This document shows, one piece after another, positions 7,639 to 15,669 of a DNA stretch of 64,000 nt (within the stretch, counting starts at the first letter, position 1; every line of letters begins with the position of its first letter). The DNA lies in the NCBI GenBank assembly GCA_025808375.1, contig CP061009.1, positions 372,001 through 436,000 on the forward strand, written 5' to 3'. This stretch comes from Duncaniella muricolitica (GTDB lineage: Bacteria > Bacteroidota > Bacteroidia > Bacteroidales > Muribaculaceae). The position numbers were made by a program, and so were the translations under genes. The notes under the pieces were generated by a model. It worked only from the letters and a program-made list of their open reading frames with translations. It was not told where the DNA came from and did no database searches.

Positions 7639-8946
7639 CTACTGTCCACTAAAAGTAGACAGGGTTAAAAATTAAATAAATTCGGTTCACTTGAACCATA
7701 GAGGACATTGACATTTTTGAAATTCGATTTGTCGAAGAGGTCTCCCAGATGAGTCTTGTCAGTCAGCGAGATTCCAAGAATCTGAAGTACTTCATAGATG
7801 CTCCGTTCCAGTTTCATATCGTGCTGTACGATTGCAACAAGGCAATAAGTAATTATAGCACAATAGATTTGGATGCGTACTGCATTCTCTGATGTTCCCC
7901 AGAACTTCTTGATACGCAGATGCTGCTTGATCCATTTGAAGAACAGTTCCACGCTCCATCGGTTGCGGTATAGCTCGGCGATTGTCTCGGCGGAAGCAGT
8001 CAGATTGTTGGTCAGGAATATGTATCTGGTACCGTCCTCGGGATTGATGCAGATTACTTTACGGAGTTTTTCCGGATAATCCTTTGAGCTTTTATAAACC
8101 GTGAAGTAGCCGATTGCGTCTGAGACAACGTTCTCGGGAAGCCTCCGTTTCCATGTCTCAGGCTTGAACCGGACATTGGTTTTCGCCCTGACGACAAAGA
8201 ACGCACCGATACGGTTTATCGTGTAAAGATTGCCGAAATCGTTGTAGCCACGGTCGAAGATATAGTGCGCGCCCTTCTCATACGGAATCTCCGGCATAGC
8301 CTTTGAATCATGGACTTTTGCTTCGGTAATATGCACGAATGCAGGAACTTGAGCCTCTACATCGTAGAGCGTGTGCATCTTGATTCCGCCCTTGTGCTTG
8401 CGAAACTTAGCCCACTCAAACACCGATAGACAGAGGTCTATGGTTGTGGAGTCAAAGGCATATACATGACCGTCAAGTTCGAAGATTTTCTCTATTCTCC
8501 TACTGCGGGCCTCCGCAATCATAAAGAAGGCAAACTCTTCGAAAATGCGGTAATCGCGCTGCTCGTTTGCTTTGCTAAGGTTGCTACGCGTTACCGATTT
8601 GCCGATTCCGAGATGGTAGAGTTTTCTTGCATGGGCCTCCATAGCAACGATGATATCGCGCAGACTCTCACGGTTTGACAGCTGTCCAAACATCAGTGTA
8701 AGTAGTTGATTCCAACAAGTATAACTTTTTACATACTTGTCACCATCATACTTCCTTACAATGCGTAAGAACTTAAAATTATCAAGGAACTCGACTAATT
8801 GGGCGAAAACGTATTTGTCCTTATTCATAACAGTCTGATTCAGACTGCAAAAGTAATTTCAAATCGTTGCGCGACAAAATCAGCCATAACAAATTGAATT
8901 TCATTAATTTCAAAGTACTCTTGTGATTTTTTAGTGGACACTAATG
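7639..8946 (-). mobile_element. IS4-family insertion sequence, apparently complete
   Basis: About 1.3 kb around one transposase gene. Both ends carry the same inverted sequence GTCCACTAAAA: read inward, left ..ACTGTCCACTAAAA (from 7641) and right ..AGTGTCCACTAAAA (from 8942). An 11-bp direct repeat AATAAGATTCA flanks the element (7628-7638 and 8947-8957), the right size for IS4-family target duplications. If it is the target repeat, the outermost 5-7 bases of the two ends are not perfectly matched. No second open reading frame is present. The insertion sits between the lipoprotein pair's promoter and the korB hairpin, interrupting no visible gene. Confidence 0.8.
7665..8828 (-). CDS. IS4-family transposase (DDE)
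   Basis: 387 residues. An N-terminal DUF4372-like region (VFAQLVEFLDNFKFLRIVRKYDGD) precedes an RNase-H-like DDE domain. First Asp is in AFDSTTID, second in YIFDRGYND, and the catalytic Glu in YRNRWSVELFFKWIK, which fits the IS4 signature Y-x2-R-x3-E-x6-K exactly. The frame is open throughout with all three acidic residues present, so the enzyme could be active. The gene fills nearly the whole element, its start 118 bp inside the right end and its stop about 26 bp inside the left end. Only this one copy is in the window. Confidence 0.92.
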   Translation of the reverse strand: MNKDKYVFAQLVEFLDNFKFLRIVRKYDGDKYVKSYTCWNQLLTLMFGQLSNRESLRDIIVAMEAHARKLYHLGIGKSVTRSNLSKANEQRDYRIFEEFAFFMIAEARSRRIEKIFELDGHVYAFDSTTIDLCLSVFEWAKFRKHKGGIKMHTLYDVEAQVPAFVHITEAKVHDSKAMPEIPYEKGAHYIFDRGYNDFGNLYTINRIGAFFVVRAKTNVRFKPETWKRRLPENVVSDAIGYFTVYKSSKDYPEKLRKVICINPEDGTRYIFLTNNLTASAETIAELYRNRWSVELFFKWIKQHLRIKKFWGTSENAVRIQIYCAIITYCLVAIVQHDMKLERSIYEVLQILGISLTDKTHLGDLFDKSNFKNVNVLYGSSEPNLFNF

Positions 8947-9024
8947 AATAAGATTCAATAATAATATAGCGTATGTTTTATCGCAAAATATAGGTTGAAT
9001 AAATACGAAAACTGTTTATAAAAA

Positions 9025-9120
9025 GACAAAAGTCTCAAAAGCAACAAAAGCTTTCAATTACCTGCATAAAACTTTTCAGCAAAGTAATTGAAAACTTTTG
9101 TTGCTTTTGAGACTTTTGTC
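9025..9120 (-). terminator. Long hairpin (copy B) behind korB
   Basis: 36-bp inverted repeat with one mismatch, arms 9025-9060 and 9085-9120, 24-nt loop. On the minus strand it starts 28 bp after the korB stop and ends in a T-run (TCTTTTTATA), so it fits a terminator for korAB. The outer arm (GACAAAAGTCTCAAAAG) is homologous to copies A and C. Confidence 0.75.
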
Positions 9121-9148
9121 CTTATGTATCTCCTTTAATTGGAGGCTA

Positions 9149-10162
9149 TTATTCTACTGTCCAGGTCTCGCCGGCCATGACCATGTCGCGGAGCGACGAG
9201 AAGTTCTTGCGGGCGCGAACCTCAGCCACCTGCTTCTCGATTTCCTCGTTATAGATGGGCGACTCCACATCGCGTATCACGCCGATGGCGAGAGGGAGCG
9301 AATGGCCGTCCATCATAGCGAGCTGCTGGTGGAGGAAGTTAGACTGGGTGTGGGCATCGTGAACGAGCACATCGTCCATTGTATAGCCCTCCTCGCCGAC
9401 CTTTACGGCTTTGAGCAGGAAACCGTCCTGTACGAGACCATACTCCTTGTCCTTGCCGAAGAGCATCTTCTCGCCGTGCACGAGTTTGATCACACGCTCG
9501 GCGCGGTGCTCGCGGTCAGTGATGTCGTTGTGTATGCCGTGGTTCCAGATCACACAGTTGCAGAGCACTTCCACCACCGATGTGCCGGCATGCTGCTGGG
9601 CGGCGGTGAGCACCTCCTGGCTGGTCTGAAGCTCTACGTCGATGGAGCGGGCAAAGAAGTTGCCGCGTGCGCCAAATACGAGCTCGGCCGGGATAAACGG
9701 GTCCTCGGTGGTGCCGTAGGGCGATGATTTCGACACAAAACCGCGGTCGCTGGTGGGAGAATACTGACCCTTGGTCAGACCGTAGATTTTGTTGTTGAAA
9801 AGCAGGATATTGATGTCGACATTGCGGCGTATGGCATGAATGAAGTGGTTGCCGCCGATGGCGAGACCGTCGCCGTCGCCCGAAATCTGCCATACGGTCA
9901 TGTCGGGACGGGCCACCTTGAAGCCTGTCGCGATGGCTGCCGCACGTCCGTGGATAGTGTGGAAGCCATAGGTGTTCATATAGTAGGGCAGACGCGACGA
10001 GCATCCGATGCCTGAGATTACGGCCATCTTGTGGGGAGGTACTCCTACGCTTGCCATGGCCTTGTGGAGTGTGTTGAGGATGGCATGGTCTCCACAGCCG
10101 GGACACCAGCGTACAGCCTGGTCACTCTTATAGTTTGCGGGGGTGTATTTGATGTCTTCCAT
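9149..10162 (-). CDS. korB: 2-oxoglutarate:ferredoxin oxidoreductase, beta subunit
   Basis: 337 residues. The thiamine-diphosphate-binding subunit: RWCPGCGDHAIL near the start, ISGIGCSSRLPYY, and the cofactor motif GDGDGLAIGGNH through FNNKIYGLTKGQYSPTS. It works with KorA to oxidatively decarboxylate a 2-oxoacid to acyl-CoA and reduce ferredoxin, or the reverse in reductive metabolism. 2-Oxoglutarate is the most likely substrate from the KorAB architecture, but other 2-oxoacids cannot be ruled out. It starts 2 bp after korA, so the two are cotranscribed. A long hairpin lies directly downstream. Confidence 0.92.
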   Translation of the reverse strand: MEDIKYTPANYKSDQAVRWCPGCGDHAILNTLHKAMASVGVPPHKMAVISGIGCSSRLPYYMNTYGFHTIHGRAAAIATGFKVARPDMTVWQISGDGDGLAIGGNHFIHAIRRNVDINILLFNNKIYGLTKGQYSPTSDRGFVSKSSPYGTTEDPFIPAELVFGARGNFFARSIDVELQTSQEVLTAAQQHAGTSVVEVLCNCVIWNHGIHNDITDREHRAERVIKLVHGEKMLFGKDKEYGLVQDGFLLKAVKVGEEGYTMDDVLVHDAHTQSNFLHQQLAMMDGHSLPLAIGVIRDVESPIYNEEIEKQVAEVRARKNFSSLRDMVMAGETWTVE

Positions 10163-10164
10163 GA

Positions 10165-12012
10165 TTATTTGCCCTCCATGATTTTGGTTACACCGTCAAC
10201 GATTTCTTGCGAGAGGAAGGGCTGGCCCTGTATCTTGTTTATGCGACGGATGTTGAGGTGGGGATATTTTGATTGGAGATAGTCGGCGAACATGCCGGTG
10301 TTGAGCTCGGCCACGATGATGGTATTGTAGCGTCCGAGGATTTCGGCGGTGTTCTTGGGGAGCGGGTTGATGTAGCGGAACTGTGTGAATGCCACTCTCT
10401 TGCCGGCAGCGTTGAGGTCGTCGGCCGCCTGGTGGAGATGTCCGTATGTGCCGCCCCAGCCTACGAGGAGAGTGTCGGCCTCGGTGTCGCAGAGCACCTC
10501 CTGCTCGGGTATATAGTTGGCGATGCGCTCGATTTTCTCGCGGCGCAGGAGCACCATCTTCTCGTGGTTGACGGGGTCGTTGGATATCGCGCCTGTGTCG
10601 GAGTCCTTTTCGAGACCGCCGAGACGATGCTGCAGGCCTTCGTCGCCGGGTATTGCCCAGTAGCGGCTGAGCGACTCGGGGTCACGGTGATAGGGCTTCC
10701 ATGCGGCACGGGCCTCTTCGGCCACGTAGGGCACGCGTATCTCGGGATAATCCTCGGCTTCGGGTATGCGCCAGGCCGACGAACCGTTGCCGATGAAGGC
10801 GTCGGTGAGAAGTATCACCGGGGTCATGTGCTCAATGGCTATGCGCGAGGCCTCAAAGGCCATGGTGAAGCAGTCGGTGGGCGACACGGGAGCTACGACG
10901 GCCAGAGGCGACTCGCCGTTGCGGCCGTAGAGAGCCTGCATGAGATCGGTCTGCTCGGTCTTGGTGGGGAGACCTGTCGAGGGACCGCCGCGCTGCACGT
11001 CGACGATTACCAGCGGCAGTTCGGCCATCACGGCCAGACCGATACCCTCGCTCTTGAGCGCGAGGCCGGGGCCTGAGGTTGAGGTCACGGCGAGGTCGCC
11101 TGCAAATGACGCGCCTATGGCGGAGCATACGCCGGCTATCTCGTCCTCCATCTGACAGGCCTTTACTCCGAGGTCTTTGCGCTTGGCCAGCTCATGGAGT
11201 ATGTCGGTGGCGGGGGTGATGGGGTAGGAGCCAAGGAAGAGGGGACGTCCGGCTTTTTCAGAAGCGAGGATAAAGCCCCAGGCGGTGGCGGTGTTGCCGT
11301 TGACGTCGGTGTAGACGCCGGGACGGGCATTGTCGCTCTCGATGCGGAATGTCGACACCGAGGCGTGTATGTTGTGGCCGTAGTCATATCCGGCCTGTAT
11401 CACCTTGGAGTTGGCTTCGTAGATGGCCGGTTTCTTGGCAAATTTATTCTTGAGCAGCTTGAGCGCACCTTCGATGGGGCGGTCAAAGAGCCAGCACACC
11501 AGGCCGAGGGCGAAGATGTTGCGGCACTTGAGCACCGACTTCTGGTCCATGCCGCTGTCGGCAAGGGCGTCCTTGGTCATGGAAGTGACGGGTGCTTCGA
11601 TTATCTGGGCGTTGATGCCGAGTTCCTTGAAAGGCTCGTCGGTCTCGAAAAGAGCTTTCTTAAGGCCGGCTTCGTTGAACGAGTCGATGTCGACGATGAT
11701 TACGCCACCCGGCTTGAGGTTTTTGTAGCCGCGCTTGAGAGCGGCGGGGTTCATGGCTACAAGTACATCACATTGGTCGCCCGGAGTGTGTACGCCTTTA
11801 CCGACACTTGCCTGGAAAGCTGAGACTCCACTGAGAGATCCCTGTGGCGGACGCATGTCGGCCGGATAGTCGGGGAAGGTGGACACTGAGTTTCCAAGCC
11901 CGGCTGAAACGTTGGTGAAGAGATTGCCCGCAAGCTGCATGCCGTCGCCGGAGTCGCCGGAAAAACGCACTACAACTTTGTCGAGGGTCTTTACGTTTGT
12001 TTTGTCTAACAT
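10165..12012 (-). CDS. korA: 2-oxoglutarate:ferredoxin oxidoreductase, fused gamma-alpha subunit
   Basis: 615 residues, the two-domain form. Residues about 1-190 are the gamma domain (VVRFSGDSGDGMQLAGNLF; HTPGDQCDVLVAMNPAALKRG). Residues about 220-615 are the alpha domain (GSYPITPATDILHELA; TSTSGPGLALKSEGIGLA; QRGGPSTGLPTKTEQTD). It provides the acyl-CoA and pyrimidine-side half of the active site and pairs with KorB in the cytoplasm. Upstream, 12013-12169 is AT-rich, and no consensus promoter was recognised there. The reduced ferredoxin made here is a plausible electron source for the EFG-less complex I elsewhere in this window; that link is an inference. Confidence 0.92.
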   Translation of the reverse strand: MLDKTNVKTLDKVVVRFSGDSGDGMQLAGNLFTNVSAGLGNSVSTFPDYPADMRPPQGSLSGVSAFQASVGKGVHTPGDQCDVLVAMNPAALKRGYKNLKPGGVIIVDIDSFNEAGLKKALFETDEPFKELGINAQIIEAPVTSMTKDALADSGMDQKSVLKCRNIFALGLVCWLFDRPIEGALKLLKNKFAKKPAIYEANSKVIQAGYDYGHNIHASVSTFRIESDNARPGVYTDVNGNTATAWGFILASEKAGRPLFLGSYPITPATDILHELAKRKDLGVKACQMEDEIAGVCSAIGASFAGDLAVTSTSGPGLALKSEGIGLAVMAELPLVIVDVQRGGPSTGLPTKTEQTDLMQALYGRNGESPLAVVAPVSPTDCFTMAFEASRIAIEHMTPVILLTDAFIGNGSSAWRIPEAEDYPEIRVPYVAEEARAAWKPYHRDPESLSRYWAIPGDEGLQHRLGGLEKDSDTGAISNDPVNHEKMVLLRREKIERIANYIPEQEVLCDTEADTLLVGWGGTYGHLHQAADDLNAAGKRVAFTQFRYINPLPKNTAEILGRYNTIIVAELNTGMFADYLQSKYPHLNIRRINKIQGQPFLSQEIVDGVTKIMEGK

Positions 12013-12169
12013 AACCGGAATATTATCTATATGTATTTACTTGATTATTTGCTTTCTTTACGTGAAACGTTGATGATTTGGATTGATTTTTTCAGACTTC
12101 GGTTGTTGTTCTTGTTGAGAGATTTAAGATGTTTGATGGTTGGTATTAGAGGTTTTATGATTCTATGAT

Positions 12170-13501
12170 TTATCGTCTGTTGAATGTGAGAGGCTGCGGG
12201 CCGGTGTCACCGTTGATCATAGTGCGCTTTACTTCCCATGAGAGCGAGCGTCCGGCCAGCGGAGTCCATCCGCAGCGGCTCTTGACGTCGGCGTCGGTGA
12301 CGCGTCGGCCGGGCATCTCCACCGGGGCCACTATGGCAAGGTCGGCGTAATAGCCTTCGCGCAGATAGCCGCGTCGGTCTATGTCGAGCAGCCGTGCCGG
12401 AGCATGACACATCAGCTCGGCTATGCAGGCTATGTCGAGCCCCTCGGCATCGGGGTCGGAAGTCATGAGGTCGAGCATGGCTGGCAGCGAATACTGCACC
12501 ATCGGCATGCCCGAGGCTGCGGTCTCGGCATTGCCTTCCTTCTGGGCGGGCAGATGAGGCGCGTGGTCGGTGGCTATGGTGTCGATGACGCCTTCGGGAC
12601 GCAGCTCGCGCAGGAGGGCTATGCGGTCGGAAGGCTCCTTGATGGCTGGATTGCACTTGATGCGTGCACCGAGAGTGGCGAAATCGTTGCGGTCAAAGAG
12701 CAGATATTGCGGGCATGTCTCGGCCGTGACATTGACCCTGCGGGCTTTGGCCTCGGCTATGAGCTGCAACTCCTCGGCTGTGGATATGTGGCAAATGTGC
12801 ACATGCGCGCCTCCTTGCTCAGCCAGCCTGATGGCATGGCGGGTGGCGGCTATACACGCTTGGCGCGGACGCATGTCGGGATGCATCTCCACAGGCACAC
12901 CATCGGGGTGTGCCGCTTCGAGACGCTGACGGGCGGCGCGTATGATGGCTTCGTCCTCGGCATGCACGGCTATGAGGGCAGGGGCCTTGGCGAAGAGTGT
13001 GGCAAGAGTGGTGTCGTCATCGACAAGCATGTTGCCGGTCGACGAACCGAGAAACAGTTTGATGCCGGCCACGCGTGAATAGTCGGCCCACATCAGTTCT
13101 GACAGATTTTCGTTGGTCGCACCGATAAAAAATCCATAGTTGGCCTCCGATACTTCAGCAGCGCGGGCCATTTTGCCCTCGACAGCCTCCATGCTCACTG
13201 TGGCGGGCTTGGTATTTGGCATGTCGATAAACGATGTCACGCCTCCGGCCACAGCCGCGTGGCTCTCGGTGGCCATGTCGGCCTTCTCGGTGAGTCCCGG
13301 GTCACGGAAATGCACATGTGTGTCGATGACTCCGGGCATTATGTATGCTCCGCCGCAGTCGTTTACCTCGTCGGCGGTCACGCCTTCGGGCAGGTCTCCG
13401 TGGCCTATGCGGGCTATCTTGTCGCCATCGGTGAGGAGCCATCCGCGTATCACGGAGCCTTCGTTGACGAGCATTGCATTGTGAAACAGTATGGTGCTCA
13501 T
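12170..13501 (-). CDS. pyrC: Dihydroorotase
   Basis: 443 residues from the ATG at 13501, chosen because it gives the normal start (MSTILFHNAMLVNEG) and overlaps the upstream glycosyltransferase stop as ATGA. A longer frame runs back into that gene but is not protein-like. Metal ligands H62 and H64 are in DTHVHFRDPG, a third His is in AVHAEDE, and IATDHAPH carries the catalytic Asp. The enzyme closes carbamoyl-aspartate to dihydroorotate in pyrimidine synthesis, in the cytoplasm. The length suits the long (type I) form. It is last in the dapA side of this minus-strand group, with 157 bp of AT-rich DNA and no clear terminator behind it. Confidence 0.93.
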   Translation of the reverse strand: MSTILFHNAMLVNEGSVIRGWLLTDGDKIARIGHGDLPEGVTADEVNDCGGAYIMPGVIDTHVHFRDPGLTEKADMATESHAAVAGGVTSFIDMPNTKPATVSMEAVEGKMARAAEVSEANYGFFIGATNENLSELMWADYSRVAGIKLFLGSSTGNMLVDDDTTLATLFAKAPALIAVHAEDEAIIRAARQRLEAAHPDGVPVEMHPDMRPRQACIAATRHAIRLAEQGGAHVHICHISTAEELQLIAEAKARRVNVTAETCPQYLLFDRNDFATLGARIKCNPAIKEPSDRIALLRELRPEGVIDTIATDHAPHLPAQKEGNAETAASGMPMVQYSLPAMLDLMTSDPDAEGLDIACIAELMCHAPARLLDIDRRGYLREGYYADLAIVAPVEMPGRRVTDADVKSRCGWTPLAGRSLSWEVKRTMINGDTGPQPLTFNRR

Positions 13502-14286
13502 TGCTTTGTGCTGTAATCGGGATATTTTGTGAACAGGCTGCTCCATTTCAGGCGCATGACTCCGAAAAATCCTTCGCTGAAGATGCCCGAACTCATCTTG
13601 GAGGTGCCGAGCACACGGTTGACAAACACGATGGGCACCTCGGCGATGCGAAATCCGTATTTGTAGGCCAGAAATTTCATCTCTATCTGGAAAGCATAGC
13701 CCTTGAAGCGTATCTTGTCGAGCGGGAGAGCCTCGAGCACTCTGCGCCGGTAGCACACAAATCCGGCGGTGGCGTCATGTACGGGCATGCGGGTGACGGT
13801 GCGCACATAGACCGATGCGTAATATGACATCAGCACACGGCCCATCGGCCAGTTGACCACATTGACTCCGGTGAGATAGCGCGAGCCTACGGCTACGTCG
13901 GCTCCGTCCTTGCAGGCCTGACGCAACTTGGGCAGGTCGGCGGGGGCGTGGGAGAAGTCGGCGTCCATCTCGCAGATGTATTCATATCCGTGCTCCAGGG
14001 CCCACTTGAAGCCTGCTATATAAGCGGTGCCGAGTCCGAGCTTGCCTTTGCGTTCCACGATGTGCAGACGCTGCGGATGTTTGGCTATCAAACCTTTCAC
14101 TATGTCTGCGGTGCCGTCGGGTGAATTGTCGTCGATGATGAGGATGTCAAAGGCTACGGGCAGGTCTAAGACCGCCGCGATGATGGCCGCGACATTCTCT
14201 TTCTCGTTGTAGGTAGGGATGATGACAAGACTGTCAGACCTTACTGTTGTTATTGGACTTGTGCCCGTCATGGTGGAACTATTCAT
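13498..14286 (-). CDS. Dolichyl-phosphate-mannose-synthase-like GT2 glycosyltransferase
   Basis: Up to 262 residues. Classic GT2 start LVIIPTYNEKENV, then LIIDDNSPDGTAD (nucleotide-binding Asp), CEMDADFSHAP (DxD metal site) and GSRYLTGVNVVNWPMGR. No C-terminal membrane anchor is visible, as in soluble polyprenol-phosphate mannosyltransferases. Expected role: moving a sugar from a nucleotide donor to a polyprenyl phosphate at the inner face of the membrane, for envelope glycans or protein O-glycosylation. The start is uncertain: the ATG at 14286 would sit about 7 nt from the predicted transcription start, so Met6 (14271) may be used. Its stop overlaps the pyrC start by 4 bp. Confidence 0.85.
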   Translation of the reverse strand: MNSSTMTGTSPITTVRSDSLVIIPTYNEKENVAAIIAAVLDLPVAFDILIIDDNSPDGTADIVKGLIAKHPQRLHIVERKGKLGLGTAYIAGFKWALEHGYEYICEMDADFSHAPADLPKLRQACKDGADVAVGSRYLTGVNVVNWPMGRVLMSYYASVYVRTVTRMPVHDATAGFVCYRRRVLEALPLDKIRFKGYAFQIEMKFLAYKYGFRIAEVPIVFVNRVLGTSKMSSGIFSEGFFGVMRLKWSSLFTKYPDYSTKQ

Positions 14287-14296
14287 GTTTTGGTTG

Positions 14297-14326
14297 CAAA
14301 TTTAGTAAATAAAGCACAAATCCAAA
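14297..14326 (-). promoter_or_regulatory. Probable promoter of the glycosyltransferase-pyrC unit
   Basis: Minus strand: TTTG 14326-14323, 18-bp spacer, TAAATTTG 14304-14297. Transcription would start near 14293, so the leader before the first ATG is almost nil. Confidence 0.5.
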
Positions 14327-14350
14327 CATTTAAGAGGAAAAAATAAAATT

Positions 14351-14391
14351 AAAAGAGCCAAATAGCACGAGAGATGCTAAAAGACTCTTTT
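14351..14391 (-). terminator. Probable terminator of dapA
   Basis: Two-part stem on the minus strand: AAAAGAG/CTCTTTT outer (14391-14385 with 14357-14351) and TAGCA/TGCTA inner, followed by a T-rich AATTTTATTTT. It lies about 126 bp downstream of the dapA stop. Confidence 0.55.
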
Positions 14392-14418
14392 ATTAAGTCG
14401 GCGGGGAGTGAGATTTTC

Positions 14419-14440
14419 CTAAATAAGGAGGTGATTTTAG
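14419..14440. other. Small hairpin displaying an SD / anti-SD sequence
   Basis: CTAAAT (14419-14424) pairs with ATTTTAG (14434-14440, one bulge) around AAGGAGGTG on the plus strand, which is CACCTCCTT on the minus strand. In the dapA 3' untranslated region the loop therefore copies the 16S anti-Shine-Dalgarno core. On the plus strand the same bases form an ideal ribosome site 10 nt before an ATG at 14442 that opens a 26-codon frame ending at 14522. Confidence 0.35.
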
Positions 14441-14516
14441 AATGTTTTTCCGATTTGTGCAAAGAAATCTCTTTCTGACTGCGTTCAGATTCTCGGGGAG
14501 AGTTAGAGTATTACAG

Positions 14517-15404
14517 TCATAGCAGCTCTTTGGCGAGGGCTGTGCGTGTAGCGTCTGTGGCGGGGACGAGAGGGAGACGCAACACCTCGGAGTAGGCCGG
14601 GAACATGTGGTGGAGCAGGCATTTTATGCCGGCCGGATTTCCGTCCTTGAACAGCAGCGAGTAGAGGGCTGAGAAACGCTGGTGGAGGGGGGTGGCCTCG
14701 TCGTGACGCTCCGGGTCGAGGCTGAGGTGTATCATTTCGGTAAACTCGCGCGGATAGGCGTTGCCGAGCACAGAGATGACTCCGTCGCCCCCTTTGCCTA
14801 TCATGGTGTGGGCCAGCGAGTCGTCGCCCGAGAGTACGAGGAAGCCTTCGGGGCGGCGGGTGATTATGAGCGAGGCCTGTTCCATGTTGCCCGACGCCTC
14901 TTTCACGCCTATGATTTTGCCCGGAAACTCGCGGGCGAGGCGTATGATTGTGTCGACCTCCATGTTGACGCCCGAGCGGCCGGGGATATTGTAAAGTATC
15001 ACGGGGATGGGGCATGCGCGGGCTATGGCCGAGAAGTGGCGATACATGCCCTCCTGGGTCGGCTTATTATAATAAGGTACGACCGAGAGTATGGCTGCAA
15101 ACTCTTCGATACGTTCGGTGTCGGCTATCTCCTCGACTATCGCGCGGGTGTTGTTGCCGCCGATGCCCACTACCACGGGGAGGCGGCCTGCCACACGGTC
15201 GAGGATGCGTTTCTCAAGTTTCTTTTTCTCTTCGCGGCTAAGGGTTGGGGTCTCGGCCGTAGTGCCGAGCGCAACTATATAATCGGCTCCCGACTCGACG
15301 AGATAGTCGATGTGGAAGTCGAGCGCGTCATAGTCGATTGACTCGTCTGACTTGAATGGAGTGGTGAGGGCTACGCCCATGCCACGTAAACGTGAAGTCT
15401 CCAT
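14517..15404 (-). CDS. dapA: 4-hydroxy-tetrahydrodipicolinate synthase
   Basis: 295 residues, full length TIM barrel. Substrate-binding GTTAETPTLS, catalytic Y138 (ILYNIPGRSG) and Schiff-base K168 (GVKEASGN) are all present. It condenses pyruvate with aspartate semialdehyde, the first committed step to diaminopimelate and lysine, feeding peptidoglycan. A consensus promoter lies about 35 bp upstream and a probable terminator downstream, so it looks monocistronic. The start MET-SRLRGMGVALTTPF is the usual one. Confidence 0.95.
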   Translation of the reverse strand: METSRLRGMGVALTTPFKSDESIDYDALDFHIDYLVESGADYIVALGTTAETPTLSREEKKKLEKRILDRVAGRLPVVVGIGGNNTRAIVEEIADTERIEEFAAILSVVPYYNKPTQEGMYRHFSAIARACPIPVILYNIPGRSGVNMEVDTIIRLAREFPGKIIGVKEASGNMEQASLIITRRPEGFLVLSGDDSLAHTMIGKGGDGVISVLGNAYPREFTEMIHLSLDPERHDEATPLHQRFSALYSLLFKDGNPAGIKCLLHHMFPAYSEVLRLPLVPATDATRTALAKELL

Positions 15405-15440
15405 AAAGAGAAAATTTCTTGAATTTTGGGTAAATCACGA

Positions 15441-15472
15441 CAAAATTATAGAAAAAACCGAACTATTGCAAA
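15441..15472 (-). promoter_or_regulatory. Promoter of dapA
   Basis: Minus strand: TTTG 15472-15469, 20-bp spacer, TAATTTTG 15448-15441. Full consensus; leader about 30 nt. Confidence 0.6.
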
Positions 15473-15636
15473 AAAATAAGAGCAAAGGGGCGTATATGAC
15501 ATGCTTGTTTATAGTTTTTTCAGGAATCACGGGCCTTTTTGTAATATGTCAACCTCTGCTTTTTGCATGCGTTGGAAATGAGTGACGTAATTTCTTCGTC
15601 TCATGTCGGAGGGAAAATTTAGCAAATTTTTGGTAG

Positions 15637-15644
15637 TATGTTTG
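15637..15644 (+). promoter_or_regulatory. Probable -7 box of dnaE
   Basis: TATGTTTG matches TAnnTTTG. No clear -33 box at the usual spacing. It predicts a start near 15650, which argues against the ATG at 15652 and for the ATG at 15670. Confidence 0.4.
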
Positions 15645-15669
15645 GGGAATAATGCGTAACTTTGAACCC

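Noticed and set aside
12013..12169. Riboswitch or leader upstream of korA
   Set aside because: AT-rich spacer without recognisable conserved structure or promoter; nothing could be supported.
13502..13756. N-terminal extension of dihydroorotase
   Set aside because: It lies wholly within the glycosyltransferase gene in another frame; the ATGA overlap at 13498-13501 gives the natural start.
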